Assembly: GCA_946885335.1 (NCBI GenBank) | Contig: CAMPGG010000022.1 | Span: 1 to 20,377, forward strand | Length of the DNA stretch: 20,377 bases | DNA from: an uncultured Chitinophagaceae bacterium | Lineage (GTDB): Bacteria; Bacteroidota; Bacteroidia; Chitinophagales; Chitinophagaceae | Direction of reading: 5' to 3' | Shown here: piece after piece, positions 6,985-15,274 of the stretch | Layout of the letters: every line of letters starts with the position of its first letter | Position numbering within the stretch: the stretch's first letter is position 1 | Notes under the pieces: generated by a model | The model's database searches: none | What the model was told of the DNA's origin: nothing | What the model saw: only the letters and a program-made list of their open reading frames with translations | Program-made: the position numbers and the translations under genes

Positions 6985-7569
6985 ATGACCGAGGAAGCCA
7001 TTTTAAAAGGTTGTTTGGAAAATGATGCTACAGCACAGCGGGAACTTTACAATAAGTTCAGTCCCAAAATGTTATCTGTATGCTATCGTTTTGCACATAA
7101 CCGGGAGGATGCAGAAGATATGCTGCAGGAAGGTTTTATAAAGGTTTTCACACAGATACATTCTTTTGAAAATCGTGGAGCATTTGAAGGTTGGATAAGG
7201 AGGATCATCGTTCATACCTGCATCAACATCTTGAAGAAGAATAAAAAATTTAATGAAAGTGTTGATATCATTCATGCAACTGGTTTACAGATTAGAGAGG
7301 AAACAGTGCCATCAGTTATCCAGGCTAAACAAGTTGTAGAATGTATCCGGATGTTGCCCATAGGATATCGAACCGTTTTAAACCTGTATGCAATTGAAGG
7401 ATATTCTCACAGGGAAATTGCCGGAATGCTTGGGATAGAAGAAAGTACCAGCAGATCACAGTATACCCGGGCAAAAGCGATGTTGGAAGATATATTGGTG
7501 AGAAAGAAGATTTTACAAAACCCTAAACAAAATATTTCGCTGTTAGGAGGAATGACACGAAAATATTGA
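6985..7569 (+). CDS. ECF-family RNA polymerase sigma factor
   Basis: A 194-residue sigma-70 factor with only regions 2 and 4, as in ECF (group 4) factors. Region 2 covers about residues 22-90: LYNKFSPKMLSVCYRFAHNR, then EDAEDMLQEGFIKVF (core-polymerase binding) and FEGWIRRIIVHTCINILKK (-10 recognition). Region 4 spans about 125-175, with LPIGYRTVLNLYAIEGYSHR, EIAGMLGIEESTSRSQYTRA as the helix-turn-helix, and a final helix. A basic tail follows. The gene is followed after 23 bases by a membrane-anchored barrel protein, the usual partner position for a regulator of an ECF factor. I cannot identify an autoregulatory promoter in the 262-base upstream gap. The target regulon is unknown; control of envelope functions is a guess based on the partner. 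Confidence 0.94.
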   Translation: MTEEAILKGCLENDATAQRELYNKFSPKMLSVCYRFAHNREDAEDMLQEGFIKVFTQIHSFENRGAFEGWIRRIIVHTCINILKKNKKFNESVDIIHATGLQIREETVPSVIQAKQVVECIRMLPIGYRTVLNLYAIEGYSHREIAGMLGIEESTSRSQYTRAKAMLEDILVRKKILQNPKQNISLLGGMTRKY

Positions 7570-7592
7570 TCCGACCAAAATGTTAACTGATT

Positions 7593-8933
7593 ATGGAGAG
7601 AAATAATAACGATGTGAATTTCGAGGATTTCATAAAAAAAACAGCCGATCAGTATCGCATGTACCCGTCCGAGGATGTATGGAACGGGGTACATAGAACT
7701 TTGCATCCACGTAAAAAGTGGTATGGTTTCGGCCTGGGCTTATTGCTCGTAGGTTCTGGTTTATCGGTAATGTTTTTAGTTAATACCAAAAAGACCAATC
7801 TTAAAGAAATCAGTGAAGCTAAACCTGTTCAAACTGAACAAACCCTTACCCATTTTAATAAAAATGACATTGCTAAAACCTCACCTAACACCAGCAGTTC
7901 CGAAAACTTATTGATACCAGCACCGGAGAAACCTAATAAAGTTGATCCGACTATCAACTTCCTGGCAGCTATGCCAGAAGCAGGTACAGTAACTAATAAT
8001 AATGAAGATTTAGCTATTCAAAATACTTTACCAGTTACAAGTGTCAATTTTTCAGATGAAGCAACTGATCAAAATGAATATTACCAGGGAATAAAGAAAA
8101 AAGAGGCTTCAGGGAATATCAAAACTAATGAGCCTGCCAATGAAAATCTTTTATTAACACCATTAACCATTGAAAGTGTGCTGAACACTTATAGCCGGAT
8201 AAAAAGAAAAAATAAATTATTATTCCAGGTATTCTTTACGCCAACAGTTAGCTACCGTAAGCTTACAGAAAATAAGTCCTTTGTACAATCGGCTCCCGCT
8301 AATTTACCTCCTAGTTATTCGGCACTTTACAATATAAATAATGTTGTTACACATAAACCGGACATGGGGTTGGAGTTAGGACTTAATGCAAAATATCCCA
8401 TCACAAAATCAATTAATGCTAAGGCGGGATTACAGTTTAATATGACCCGGTATGAGATTAAAGCTTTTAATAATCCAACAGAAATTGCAACTATTGCATT
8501 AAACACCGGGCGCCGCATTGAATCTTTAAATACGGTAAGCAATTACCGGAATTTTAATGGAGGTAAGGCTGATTGGTTGAAGAATTTTTACTTCCAGGTT
8601 TCATTACCGGTTGGCGCAGAAATAAATCTTATACAAGATGAAAAAATAGCTTTCGGTATAGGCAGCACTATTCAGCCAACATATGTCTTAGGAGATAGAG
8701 CATACCTGATATCGAGTGATTATAAAAATTATTCAGAAGTTCCATGGTTAATCCGCCGCTGGAACGTGAATACAAGTATAGAAACTTATGTAGCCTATTC
8801 TACCGGCAAGCTTAACTGGCAGGTAGGTCCGCAAGTCAGGTATCAAATATTATCAAGTTTTGTAGACAAATACCCTGTTAAAGAAAATCTTTTTGATTTT
8901 GGTTTAAAAGTGGGTATCGGTTTAAATGAGTAG
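7593..8933 (+). CDS. Anti-sigma-like head, single membrane helix and C-terminal barrel-like domain
   Basis: A 446-residue protein directly downstream of the ECF sigma gene. Residues 1-42 are a soluble head with FEDFIKKTADQYRMYPSEDVW-like pattern (F-x-x-F... Y-x-x-x-PSxxVW...L), a motif seen at the start of many Bacteroidota proteins encoded after ECF factors. Residues about 44-63 (YGFGLGLLLVGSGLSVMFLV) are one membrane helix, preceded by the basic RKK, so the head should face the cytoplasm. Residues 65-205 are a polar Thr/Asn/Pro-rich linker without cysteines. From about 208 to the end, alternating hydrophobic strands (LLFQVFFTPTVSY, LELGLNAKY, AGLQFNMTRY, FYFQVSLPVGAEI, WQVGPQVRYQIL) ending LFDFGLKVGIGL look like an outer-membrane barrel of the PorT/OMP_b-brl type. 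A sigma-regulating role is inferred, not shown. Confidence 0.8.
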   Translation: MERNNNDVNFEDFIKKTADQYRMYPSEDVWNGVHRTLHPRKKWYGFGLGLLLVGSGLSVMFLVNTKKTNLKEISEAKPVQTEQTLTHFNKNDIAKTSPNTSSSENLLIPAPEKPNKVDPTINFLAAMPEAGTVTNNNEDLAIQNTLPVTSVNFSDEATDQNEYYQGIKKKEASGNIKTNEPANENLLLTPLTIESVLNTYSRIKRKNKLLFQVFFTPTVSYRKLTENKSFVQSAPANLPPSYSALYNINNVVTHKPDMGLELGLNAKYPITKSINAKAGLQFNMTRYEIKAFNNPTEIATIALNTGRRIESLNTVSNYRNFNGGKADWLKNFYFQVSLPVGAEINLIQDEKIAFGIGSTIQPTYVLGDRAYLISSDYKNYSEVPWLIRRWNVNTSIETYVAYSTGKLNWQVGPQVRYQILSSFVDKYPVKENLFDFGLKVGIGLNE

Positions 8934-8956
8934 CCAACACTATCTGCTTTGTTAGG

Positions 8957-8986
8957 GCCCCGCATATTATTGCGGGGCTTTTTTTT
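8957..8986 (+). terminator. Rho-independent terminator of the sigma/barrel operon
   Basis: GCCCCGCA (8957-8964) and TGCGGGGC (8971-8978) form a perfect 8-bp GC-rich stem with a six-base loop, followed by eight T (8979-8986). It lies 23 bases after the barrel gene's stop and isolates that operon from the lipoprotein-uvrC unit. Confidence 0.95.
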
Positions 8987-9101
8987 ATTAAAATGGATTT
9001 CAGCTAATTTTACTTCTTTTTAAACAAAAAATATTTTCATCATCATTATTCACTAGTCGATAATTGAAGCTTTATCGTAATTCATTCCCTGGCAAACAAA
9101 A

Positions 9102-9680
9102 ATGAAAAATAATTACATGAAAAAAGGTTTCCCATTATTTATTTCCTTCTCCCTGGTATTATTTATGGCCTGCAAAAATTCAGAAGATGAAAAAGAAAAA
9201 TATTTCCCGGTCATATCCTTTTTAAATAGCCAGGTGGCACATGTGGATACTTCAGTTTATGCCATCAAAAAAATTATCATCCAGGATTCAGTTTCTGATA
9301 CAAGCTTTGTTCCGCGGGAAGAATTCAGGCAATTAGCTAAAGACTTTTTAGAAGCGCCTGACCTTTCAAAAAAGAAATTCAAAGAAAAATATACTGAATC
9401 GGAGTATTATGATGATATGCTTAAAAAAGTGATCATTACTTATACACCTGTTGAAAAAGATGCAGAACTGCAAAGACAGGAGATTCACATTACGCCAGGC
9501 AATGGAGAAGAAGATAAGATAAGTACCATTATTTTAAATCGCTACCAGGCAAATAAAGACAGTACTATTCAAAGAAGGTTATTATGGCAGGTTAATGAAC
9601 GATTCCAGGTGGTTACAACTATACAAAAAGCTGGTATGCCAGAACAAACAAAGACCATGAAAGTAATTTGGAATAACTAG
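9102..9680 (+). CDS. Lipoprotein of unknown function
   Basis: A 192-residue protein (187 if the in-frame ATG at 9117 is used). The N-terminus is a lipoprotein signal: MKKGF, a hydrophobic stretch, then the lipobox FMAC with the lipidated cysteine at residue 24 (19 from the second ATG). The mature protein begins CKNSEDEKEK, a strongly acidic run right after the cysteine that resembles lipoprotein export signals of Bacteroidota, so display on the outer surface is possible. The rest is mixed alpha/beta with conserved-looking VAHVDTSVYAIKKII, PREEFRQLAKDFLEAPDLS and a C-terminal strand-rich part (LLWQVNERFQVVTTIQ). I do not recognise a named domain. The stop is 15 bases from the uvrC ATG, so the two genes are probably cotranscribed. 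Confidence 0.85.
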   Translation: MKNNYMKKGFPLFISFSLVLFMACKNSEDEKEKYFPVISFLNSQVAHVDTSVYAIKKIIIQDSVSDTSFVPREEFRQLAKDFLEAPDLSKKKFKEKYTESEYYDDMLKKVIITYTPVEKDAELQRQEIHITPGNGEEDKISTIILNRYQANKDSTIQRRLLWQVNERFQVVTTIQKAGMPEQTKTMKVIWNN

Positions 9681-9695
9681 TAAATATTTGTGCGA

Positions 9696-11501
9696 ATGAC
9701 CTCTGCGGAGTTTCAGCTTATTGCTAAAAGCCTGCCCCACTACCCGGGAATATATAAATATTTTGACGCTGCGAACGAATTGATTTATGTAGGAAAAGCG
9801 AAAAACCTGCGTAAAAGGATCTCATCGTATTTCAACAAAACATTAGCCAGTTACAAAACACATGAACTGGTAAACAGAATACGAAAGATTGAATTTACAA
9901 TTGTAGATTCTGAGCAGGATGCTTTCTTATTAGAAAACTCGCTGATAAAACAATACCAGCCAAGGTTCAATATCAATTTAAAAGATGATAAGAGTTATCC
10001 ATTTATCGTAATTAAAAATGAACCATTCCCCCGGGTATACCTTACACGCCGGGTAATAAATGATGGTTCAGAATACCTCGGCCCCTTCACTTCCATCAGG
10101 CAACTACGGGATTTGCTTGAATTTATTAAACAAACCATTCCATTAAGAACCTGCTCATTAAACCTCACCCAAAAAAATATTGAAAAGGGGAAATTTAAAG
10201 TCTGCCTTGAATATCATTTGGGAAATTGTAAAGGTCCATGTGAAAACCTGCAAACAGCTGAAGATTATCATGCAGGCCTGCAGCAGGTAAAAAATTTATT
10301 AAAAGGAAACCTGGCACCCGTTATTCAACAATTCAAATACCAAATGAAAGAGTATGTACAGCATTTGGCATTTGAAAAGGCTGCCCAAATGAAGAAAAAA
10401 ATTGAATACCTGGAAAATTATAAAGCCCGGTCAGTTGTGGTTAGCAACAGGTTAAATGATATTGATGTTTTCTCCATTATCAAACAAGATGATATAGCTT
10501 ATGTCAATTTCCTGATGGTTACCAATGGCACTATTTCGCAAACAAAAACGATTAAGGTTGAAACACACCTTGATGAATCGGCAGAAGAAATTCTTTCATT
10601 CACCATTGCACAACTTCGATCTACATTTAAGAGTGAATCTAAAGAAATCATTGTTCCTTTTGCCATCGAATACCCAGAATCAGAAACAACGATCACTGTA
10701 CCAAAAGCCGGTGAAAAAAAGAAATTGCTTGACCTTGGCTTAAAGAACGTGAACTATTTTATAGAAGAACAAAAACTAAAAAAGGATAAAAGCAATAAAC
10801 ATCTGCAAACCCTGGAACAATTAAAAAAAGATTTACAATTAAACACTTTGCCTGAGCGCATTGAATGTTTTGATAACTCTAATTTCCAGGGAAGTTACCC
10901 GGTTTCAGCAATGGTTAGTTTTTATAACGGAGAACCTGATAAATCTAATTACCGCCACTTTAACATAAAAACCGTAGAAGGCATTAACGATTTTGCTTCA
11001 ATGAAAGAAGCTGTTTACAGGCGCTATAAACGATTGCTGGATGAAGAAACTCCTTTTCCTCAATTGGTTATTATCGATGGCGGAAAAGGACAGTTAAATG
11101 CAGCTATGGAAGCCTTAAAAGATTTAGATGCACTGGGTAAAACAACTGTTATAGGATTAGCAAAAAATGAAGAAGAAATTTTTTTTTCAGGTGATAAGGA
11201 ATCGCTGAAACTTCCTTATCAATCTGCCGGATTACAAATGATCCGAAGAATTCGTGACGAAGTGCATCGTTTCGGAATTAGTTTTCACCGGAATAAAAGA
11301 AGCAAAGGCACTTTCAAAAATGAAGTTGAAGGTATCAAAGGCATTGGGAAATCAACGGCGGAAAGTTTATTAAAACATTTCAGATCTGTAAAAAACATAA
11401 GGGAAAAATCAGAAGCGGAACTGGCTGCGGTGGTTGGATTGTCCAAAGCCAGGCTGGTTAAAGCACATTTTGATGGACAAAATCAGGATAGAAATTCATA
11501 A
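9696..11501 (+). CDS. uvrC: Excinuclease ABC subunit C
   Basis: UvrC makes the 3' and 5' incisions in nucleotide excision repair after UvrA/UvrB load. From the ATG at 9696 it has 601 residues, the usual size; a GTG two codons upstream (9690) is an alternative start. Domains in order: GIY-YIG nuclease with GIY at 18-20 and YVGKAKNLRKR at 32-42; a four-cysteine motif (C153, C170, C178, C182) ending LGNCKGPC, matching the iron-sulfur cysteines reported in UvrC; the UVR coiled segment near 205-245 that binds UvrB; the RNase H-like nuclease with D393 in CFDNSN and D461 in IDGGKGQL; and a C-terminal helix-hairpin-helix pair with EVEGIKGIGKSTAESLL. All domains are intact. The lipoprotein gene precedes it and a terminator follows. 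Confidence 0.97.
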   Translation: MTSAEFQLIAKSLPHYPGIYKYFDAANELIYVGKAKNLRKRISSYFNKTLASYKTHELVNRIRKIEFTIVDSEQDAFLLENSLIKQYQPRFNINLKDDKSYPFIVIKNEPFPRVYLTRRVINDGSEYLGPFTSIRQLRDLLEFIKQTIPLRTCSLNLTQKNIEKGKFKVCLEYHLGNCKGPCENLQTAEDYHAGLQQVKNLLKGNLAPVIQQFKYQMKEYVQHLAFEKAAQMKKKIEYLENYKARSVVVSNRLNDIDVFSIIKQDDIAYVNFLMVTNGTISQTKTIKVETHLDESAEEILSFTIAQLRSTFKSESKEIIVPFAIEYPESETTITVPKAGEKKKLLDLGLKNVNYFIEEQKLKKDKSNKHLQTLEQLKKDLQLNTLPERIECFDNSNFQGSYPVSAMVSFYNGEPDKSNYRHFNIKTVEGINDFASMKEAVYRRYKRLLDEETPFPQLVIIDGGKGQLNAAMEALKDLDALGKTTVIGLAKNEEEIFFSGDKESLKLPYQSAGLQMIRRIRDEVHRFGISFHRNKRSKGTFKNEVEGIKGIGKSTAESLLKHFRSVKNIREKSEAELAAVVGLSKARLVKAHFDGQNQDRNS

Positions 11502-11519
11502 AAGGGTAATAAAAAAAAT

Positions 11520-11550
11520 GGGGCCCGGATAGAAATCCAGCCCCGTTTTT
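11520..11550 (+). terminator. Rho-independent terminator after uvrC
   Basis: GGGGC (11520-11524) pairs with GCCCC (11540-11544), and inside it GGAT (11527-11530) pairs with ATCC (11535-11538) around the loop AGAA, with a small internal bulge. A T run begins at 11546. It starts 18 bases after the uvrC stop. Confidence 0.82.
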
Positions 11551-11649
11551 AAAATCCAATATCCTATGAAAAACCGAGATAAAAGTACAACAATATTTGA
11601 CATTTCCTATACCACTAACAGGTATTTTTTAAATATTTTTTCATGCAAT

Positions 11650-11675
11650 AAAAAAACCCCTGTAAACAGGGGTTT
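11650..11675 (-). terminator. Rho-independent terminator of the gld cluster
   Basis: AAACCCCTG (11654-11662) and CAGGGGTTT (11667-11675) form a perfect 9-bp stem with loop TAAA. On the minus strand the hairpin runs into seven T, 21 bases after the gldN stop. T-rich DNA on the plus side may make it work in both directions. With the uvrC terminator it brackets about 100 bases without a credible gene. Confidence 0.92.
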
Positions 11676-11695
11676 GTATTTTTTTAGTTTCAAAA

Positions 11696-12712
11696 TTAAT
11701 ATGACCAAAGATCCTGCTCGTAATTAAAGATTCGATCTTTAATATTTTCACCTTCAAGTAAGGTTAAGATCGGGTCTTTTACTATCTGGCGAATATTAGC
11801 ATTAGAAGGGTTATCCAAAGTAGATTTTGTAATATAACTGCTAAACATCCGGCTTTCAAACAATTCCTCCCATGTCATACGTCCCATTCCCATATTTTTA
11901 GGATTATATACTTCATACTTTGCTAAAATTGGTCTGAGATCAGGATAATAAACCCAAAACATTACAGAACTACCACGTTCCTGTCCGTTAGGGAAATATT
12001 GCGTTTTTAAAGGAGCAATACCCAGGATGCGTACAAATAGGCGACTTGCTTCCCGGTCAAAAACCCATTCTTCTTTAATTCTAAGTTTTAAAACAGTTTC
12101 CGGGTCAAAGCTTGTTTGTGTTACAACATATTCAACAATCTTGTTTGGATCATCGATATCTCGAACAGCAACAGTATCCTTTGGACCACCAGCTGTAATG
12201 GCTGCATTTTCTTCACTGCTTAATGGGGTAGTGAAACGATCATCAGCAAATGCTACAACTTGACCACTTTTTACAGCTTTTAATAACATGCTGATAAAAC
12301 GCTGGTCACCATTGTCATCTTCAGCTTTATAGCGGAAAGTCTGATTCAATTTTTCACGCAGATCCAGCTCTCTCCATACTTTTTGCGCATAAAGGGCATC
12401 ATCCCATCTTAGGTGCTCATAAGGTAAAGGAGTACGATCTGTGACAAAATCTTTATCGAAGGCCGCATCCGGACGCAATGATTTTTTAACCACGGAATCA
12501 TTATAACCACCACCTGAACTATCTACCCTGATAGGAATATTTCCATAGGCATTATAAGTTGGTGCTGTGGTATTATTATTTTCCTGTTGTTGCTGTTGTT
12601 GTTCGGTAGTTGTCTCTGTTCTTCTGCGAGCCCTGCGCTGTGCAGAGGCATCTTCGACAATGAAGCCGAAAAGAACCATCAACATGCCAACTTTAATAAT
12701 ACGGCCTTTCAT
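11696..12712 (-). CDS. gldN: Gliding motility / type IX secretion protein GldN (PorN)
   Basis: GldN is a periplasmic component of the type IX secretion system that works with the GldK ring at the outer membrane and is reached by the GldM shaft. The protein has 338 residues with a cleavable Sec signal (to about ...VEDASA-Q), followed by a basic RRARRR patch and a low-complexity run of six glutamines and asparagines near residues 38-46. The GldN domain follows: PLPYEHLRWDDALYAQKVWR, ELDLREKLNQTFRY, then TSFDPETVLKLRIKEEWVFD with VFWVYYPDLRP and MTWEELFESRMFSSYI. These are typical of the family, and the length fits. It is the last gene of gldK-L-M-N, 8 bases after gldM, with a strong terminator behind. 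The CAA/CAG-coded Q tract could vary in length between strains. Confidence 0.97.
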   Translation of the reverse strand: MKGRIIKVGMLMVLFGFIVEDASAQRRARRRTETTTEQQQQQQENNNTTAPTYNAYGNIPIRVDSSGGGYNDSVVKKSLRPDAAFDKDFVTDRTPLPYEHLRWDDALYAQKVWRELDLREKLNQTFRYKAEDDNGDQRFISMLLKAVKSGQVVAFADDRFTTPLSSEENAAITAGGPKDTVAVRDIDDPNKIVEYVVTQTSFDPETVLKLRIKEEWVFDREASRLFVRILGIAPLKTQYFPNGQERGSSVMFWVYYPDLRPILAKYEVYNPKNMGMGRMTWEELFESRMFSSYITKSTLDNPSNANIRQIVKDPILTLLEGENIKDRIFNYEQDLWSY

Positions 12713-12720
12713 ATTTTCTG

Positions 12721-14247
12721 TTATTTAATGTTATAAAGTAATGAAGGCAATTTTCTGCTTCTGCCATCAGGACCAGTTGCCCTAATATTTTCGATGGTAA
12801 TCAATGCACCTGGTCTTAAATTGTTGATCAGGGTTCTTGCCTGCGGGCTCCATGTATTTCCAGTACAAACTGCTTCAACAATATCACCATCAGGTGTATC
12901 ACCCACAACTGTAAATCCGGTTACCCTGTATTGCAATTCGAAAGGGAAATCCTTAACATAAGCTCCCACACCAGCCTGTGCTTTAAAGGCACCTGCCGCA
13001 ACATTTTCACCGCTCATATTTCCTCCAACTGTTGCTACCGGGTCAGGAATGGTACGTACCCTGAAATTTTGGGCACCTGCCAGTTTTCCATCAACCGAAA
13101 CAGATATACGGCATTCATCAGTAATTGAATTTACCCGTGCTATATAATTTCCACGAGATCCAGTGATACTGCCACCACCACCTGAAATGGATACCTGCAG
13201 TTGTTCTGCACCACCACTGGCAGCAATGTTTACCGGGTTATCAACACCTATATAAAGAACATTCATTTTTGGCAAAGCAATGGAAGCATTAGCCTGTCCT
13301 ACAGTGTATTCAACGGTTTTTTTAATGGTTTGTTGCTTTCCTTCCTGGTCAGTATATGTAATACTTACCGGAATTGACTTTGTGCCCACGTCACTAACAG
13401 TTGTTTTGTAATGTGCTGCACCGTCTTCGCCAAGAGCAGCGTTTGAATTACCAATAGTTATGATTGGCTTAGCTGCTTTACTGAATGCACCTACACCAGC
13501 GGTGATCTCCAACTCCTGGCCAGGCATCAGATAATTAGAACTTTGACCGATTACAGCTGCATAAGTGTCAAATCGTACAGCAACCTGTCCAACTTTATTA
13601 TGCAAAAAAGAAACTACGCGGTTCTCTGTTGTTCTGATATCATTTTGAAACTTACTCAAAATGGTTAAAGCGGCAACAGTGGGAACCATTCTGAAATATG
13701 CAGCTTCCCAGGTATTGTTTCCTTTATTCTGGGTTACAGGCATAGCCAGGTTGATTGGCAGGTTATTAGCGAACTCTGCTTTGATTTCAGGATCAACATT
13801 TAAAATACTTGCCTTATAATCAGTCAAATTTTTCAATAATGTTTTTCCAGCACCCTGGTCTACCATTAAACGGGTAGCTACATCAAGGTTATCCATCTTA
13901 TAACTGCTGTCACCTTCTGCAGGATTAAAATCAGCATTTTTAAGAATCTGGTTTTTCAAACCCTCAATATAATCTGAGATTGTTTTTGATTGAGCTACTA
14001 CCTGTTCTGCTTTAGGATACCACAAACGGGCTTTTTCAGCAGTAGTAGGGTCCGTCATTTTTTCCTGAAATGACGCAATGATTGTATTGGTGGAATTATT
14101 AACAACCGTGTTGGTTTTTTCCAGGCTGTCGTTTACCGTTTTAAAGGCATTGAGGATCTCTGCTGATACATTTAGTGCCAGCATTGCTGTCAGCACGAGA
14201 TACATCATATTAATCATCTTCTGCCGCGGTTCTTTAGGTATAGACAT
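12721..14247 (-). CDS. gldM: Gliding motility / type IX secretion motor protein GldM (PorM)
   Basis: GldM dimers pass through a GldL pentamer in the inner membrane and extend across the periplasm as a shaft that transmits motor rotation to the secretion apparatus. The 508-residue protein starts MSIPKEPRQKMINMMYLVL: a short cytoplasmic tail carrying the conserved PRQKM with R8, then one membrane helix (about 11-30, MMYLVLTAMLALNVSAEIL). The periplasmic part contains the predicted four D1-D4 domains: a helical D1 (about 35-220, with the conserved TISDYIEGLKNQI and YFRMVPTVAALTILSKFQND), then Ig-like beta domains rich in Gly/Val, including SIALPKMNVLYIGVDNPVNI. No truncation is visible. It lies 87 bases after gldL and 8 before gldN. 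Confidence 0.97.
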   Translation of the reverse strand: MSIPKEPRQKMINMMYLVLTAMLALNVSAEILNAFKTVNDSLEKTNTVVNNSTNTIIASFQEKMTDPTTAEKARLWYPKAEQVVAQSKTISDYIEGLKNQILKNADFNPAEGDSSYKMDNLDVATRLMVDQGAGKTLLKNLTDYKASILNVDPEIKAEFANNLPINLAMPVTQNKGNNTWEAAYFRMVPTVAALTILSKFQNDIRTTENRVVSFLHNKVGQVAVRFDTYAAVIGQSSNYLMPGQELEITAGVGAFSKAAKPIITIGNSNAALGEDGAAHYKTTVSDVGTKSIPVSITYTDQEGKQQTIKKTVEYTVGQANASIALPKMNVLYIGVDNPVNIAASGGAEQLQVSISGGGGSITGSRGNYIARVNSITDECRISVSVDGKLAGAQNFRVRTIPDPVATVGGNMSGENVAAGAFKAQAGVGAYVKDFPFELQYRVTGFTVVGDTPDGDIVEAVCTGNTWSPQARTLINNLRPGALITIENIRATGPDGRSRKLPSLLYNIK

Positions 14248-14334
14248 GAAGATTAGTGGTTTTGTTTGTTAAAATTTGGATTTACACTCACGGGAATATT
14301 GGATTCGACATTTTTTAAACGAACCAGTATTGAA

Positions 14335-15171
14335 TTAAGAACGGCCTTGCATTGCACTAAGCATGTTACCATAAACCTGGTTTAAACGGCCAAGGTTATT
14401 TGCCAGTAAAGCAATCTGATCCTGTGCTCTTTTAGCATCATCTACAGTACCTTCCATAGCTTGTGAAGCCTGTACCAGGTTACCATAGTATTGGTTCATT
14501 GCTTTCAGGTGGTTATTAGTATCCTGCAATTCCAATTCATAAATAGTATTTAATGAACCCAGGTTTTTAGTTAATACCTGAACCTGCTCATGGAAAAGTT
14601 TTGTTCCTTCAGCAGCGTTGTTCAGATAACCTATACTTTGGGCTGCTCCAGTGTAAGCATCTTTCATTGTCGCCAATGCCTGAGTAGCTTCACGGGTTTT
14701 AGCGGTATAGTCTCCGGTAGCGGCCACTACATCAGTAATGTCGCTCATCTTATCAACCGTACCACCTAATTTTTTAAAGTTATCACCTAATTTTCCTAAG
14801 GTTACAGGTGTGATGTCTGCATCTTTCAGCATATCATCTAATTTTTTCAAAGCCGGGTTGCCATTGCTTGCTCCACCTGCAAAATTGGTAAGGGGAGTAA
14901 TTTCAAATTTTCCGGTTCTTTTCTTTTCAACATCAGGATGTTCGTTGATGCCAGGGAAGAAACGCTCCCAATGGTACTCTTCCTGTGGAGGAACCATCAA
15001 GGCCATGATAAGAAACACCATCACCTCGCAAAGCAGTCCAGCAGTGATCATTTCATCTGCAGCAGGCCAGTGACGAATTTTGAATAAAGCTCCTAGAATT
15101 ACAACAGCTGCAAAAAAGCTGAATAAGAAGTTAAGCCACCATTGGCCTTTGTGGGTTTTAAAGAACAACAT
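14335..15171 (-). CDS. gldL: Gliding motility / type IX secretion motor protein GldL (PorL)
   Basis: GldL forms the pentameric proton-driven stator around GldM. The 278-residue protein opens with two membrane helices: WWLNFLFSFFAAVVILGALF (11-30) and about 42-59 (ITAGLLCEVMVFLIMALM). The family signature FKIRHWPAADEM lies between them. A glutamate sits inside the second helix at E49, the same number as the key proton-pathway glutamate I recall for Flavobacterium johnsoniae GldL. The remaining cytoplasmic part is hydrophilic and mostly helical, with a likely coiled coil around 200-275 (ELELQDTNNHLKAMNQYYGN). It is 103 bases after gldK. No terminator or separate promoter is obvious in that gap, so read-through from gldK is assumed. 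Confidence 0.97.
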   Translation of the reverse strand: MLFFKTHKGQWWLNFLFSFFAAVVILGALFKIRHWPAADEMITAGLLCEVMVFLIMALMVPPQEEYHWERFFPGINEHPDVEKKRTGKFEITPLTNFAGGASNGNPALKKLDDMLKDADITPVTLGKLGDNFKKLGGTVDKMSDITDVVAATGDYTAKTREATQALATMKDAYTGAAQSIGYLNNAAEGTKLFHEQVQVLTKNLGSLNTIYELELQDTNNHLKAMNQYYGNLVQASQAMEGTVDDAKRAQDQIALLANNLGRLNQVYGNMLSAMQGRS

Positions 15172-15274
15172 ACTGGTTCGTTTTTAATTGGTTTTTAATA
15201 GTTAGACAGCGATGATAATGAATACTTGTTTAAATACTCATACGAAGTTTATAAGATAATCCTGGTTATAATAA

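Noticed and set aside
7407..7706. 99-codon minus-strand frame across the sigma/barrel gene junction
   Set aside because: It crosses the junction of two genes transcribed the other way and resembles no family.
11563..11738. Open frame starting at the ATG at 11563, between uvrC and gldN
   Set aside because: It runs through the gld terminator and into the end of gldN on the opposite strand, so it is not a plausible gene.
12585..12603. CAA/CAG-type trinucleotide repeat in gldN as a possible phase-variation tract
   Set aside because: The repeat unit is three bases, so length changes keep the frame. It encodes only a short glutamine run and cannot switch the gene off.
14738..15073. 111-codon plus-strand frame opposite gldL
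   Set aside because: Antisense to the conserved GldL membrane and linker region; no domain and no promoter.
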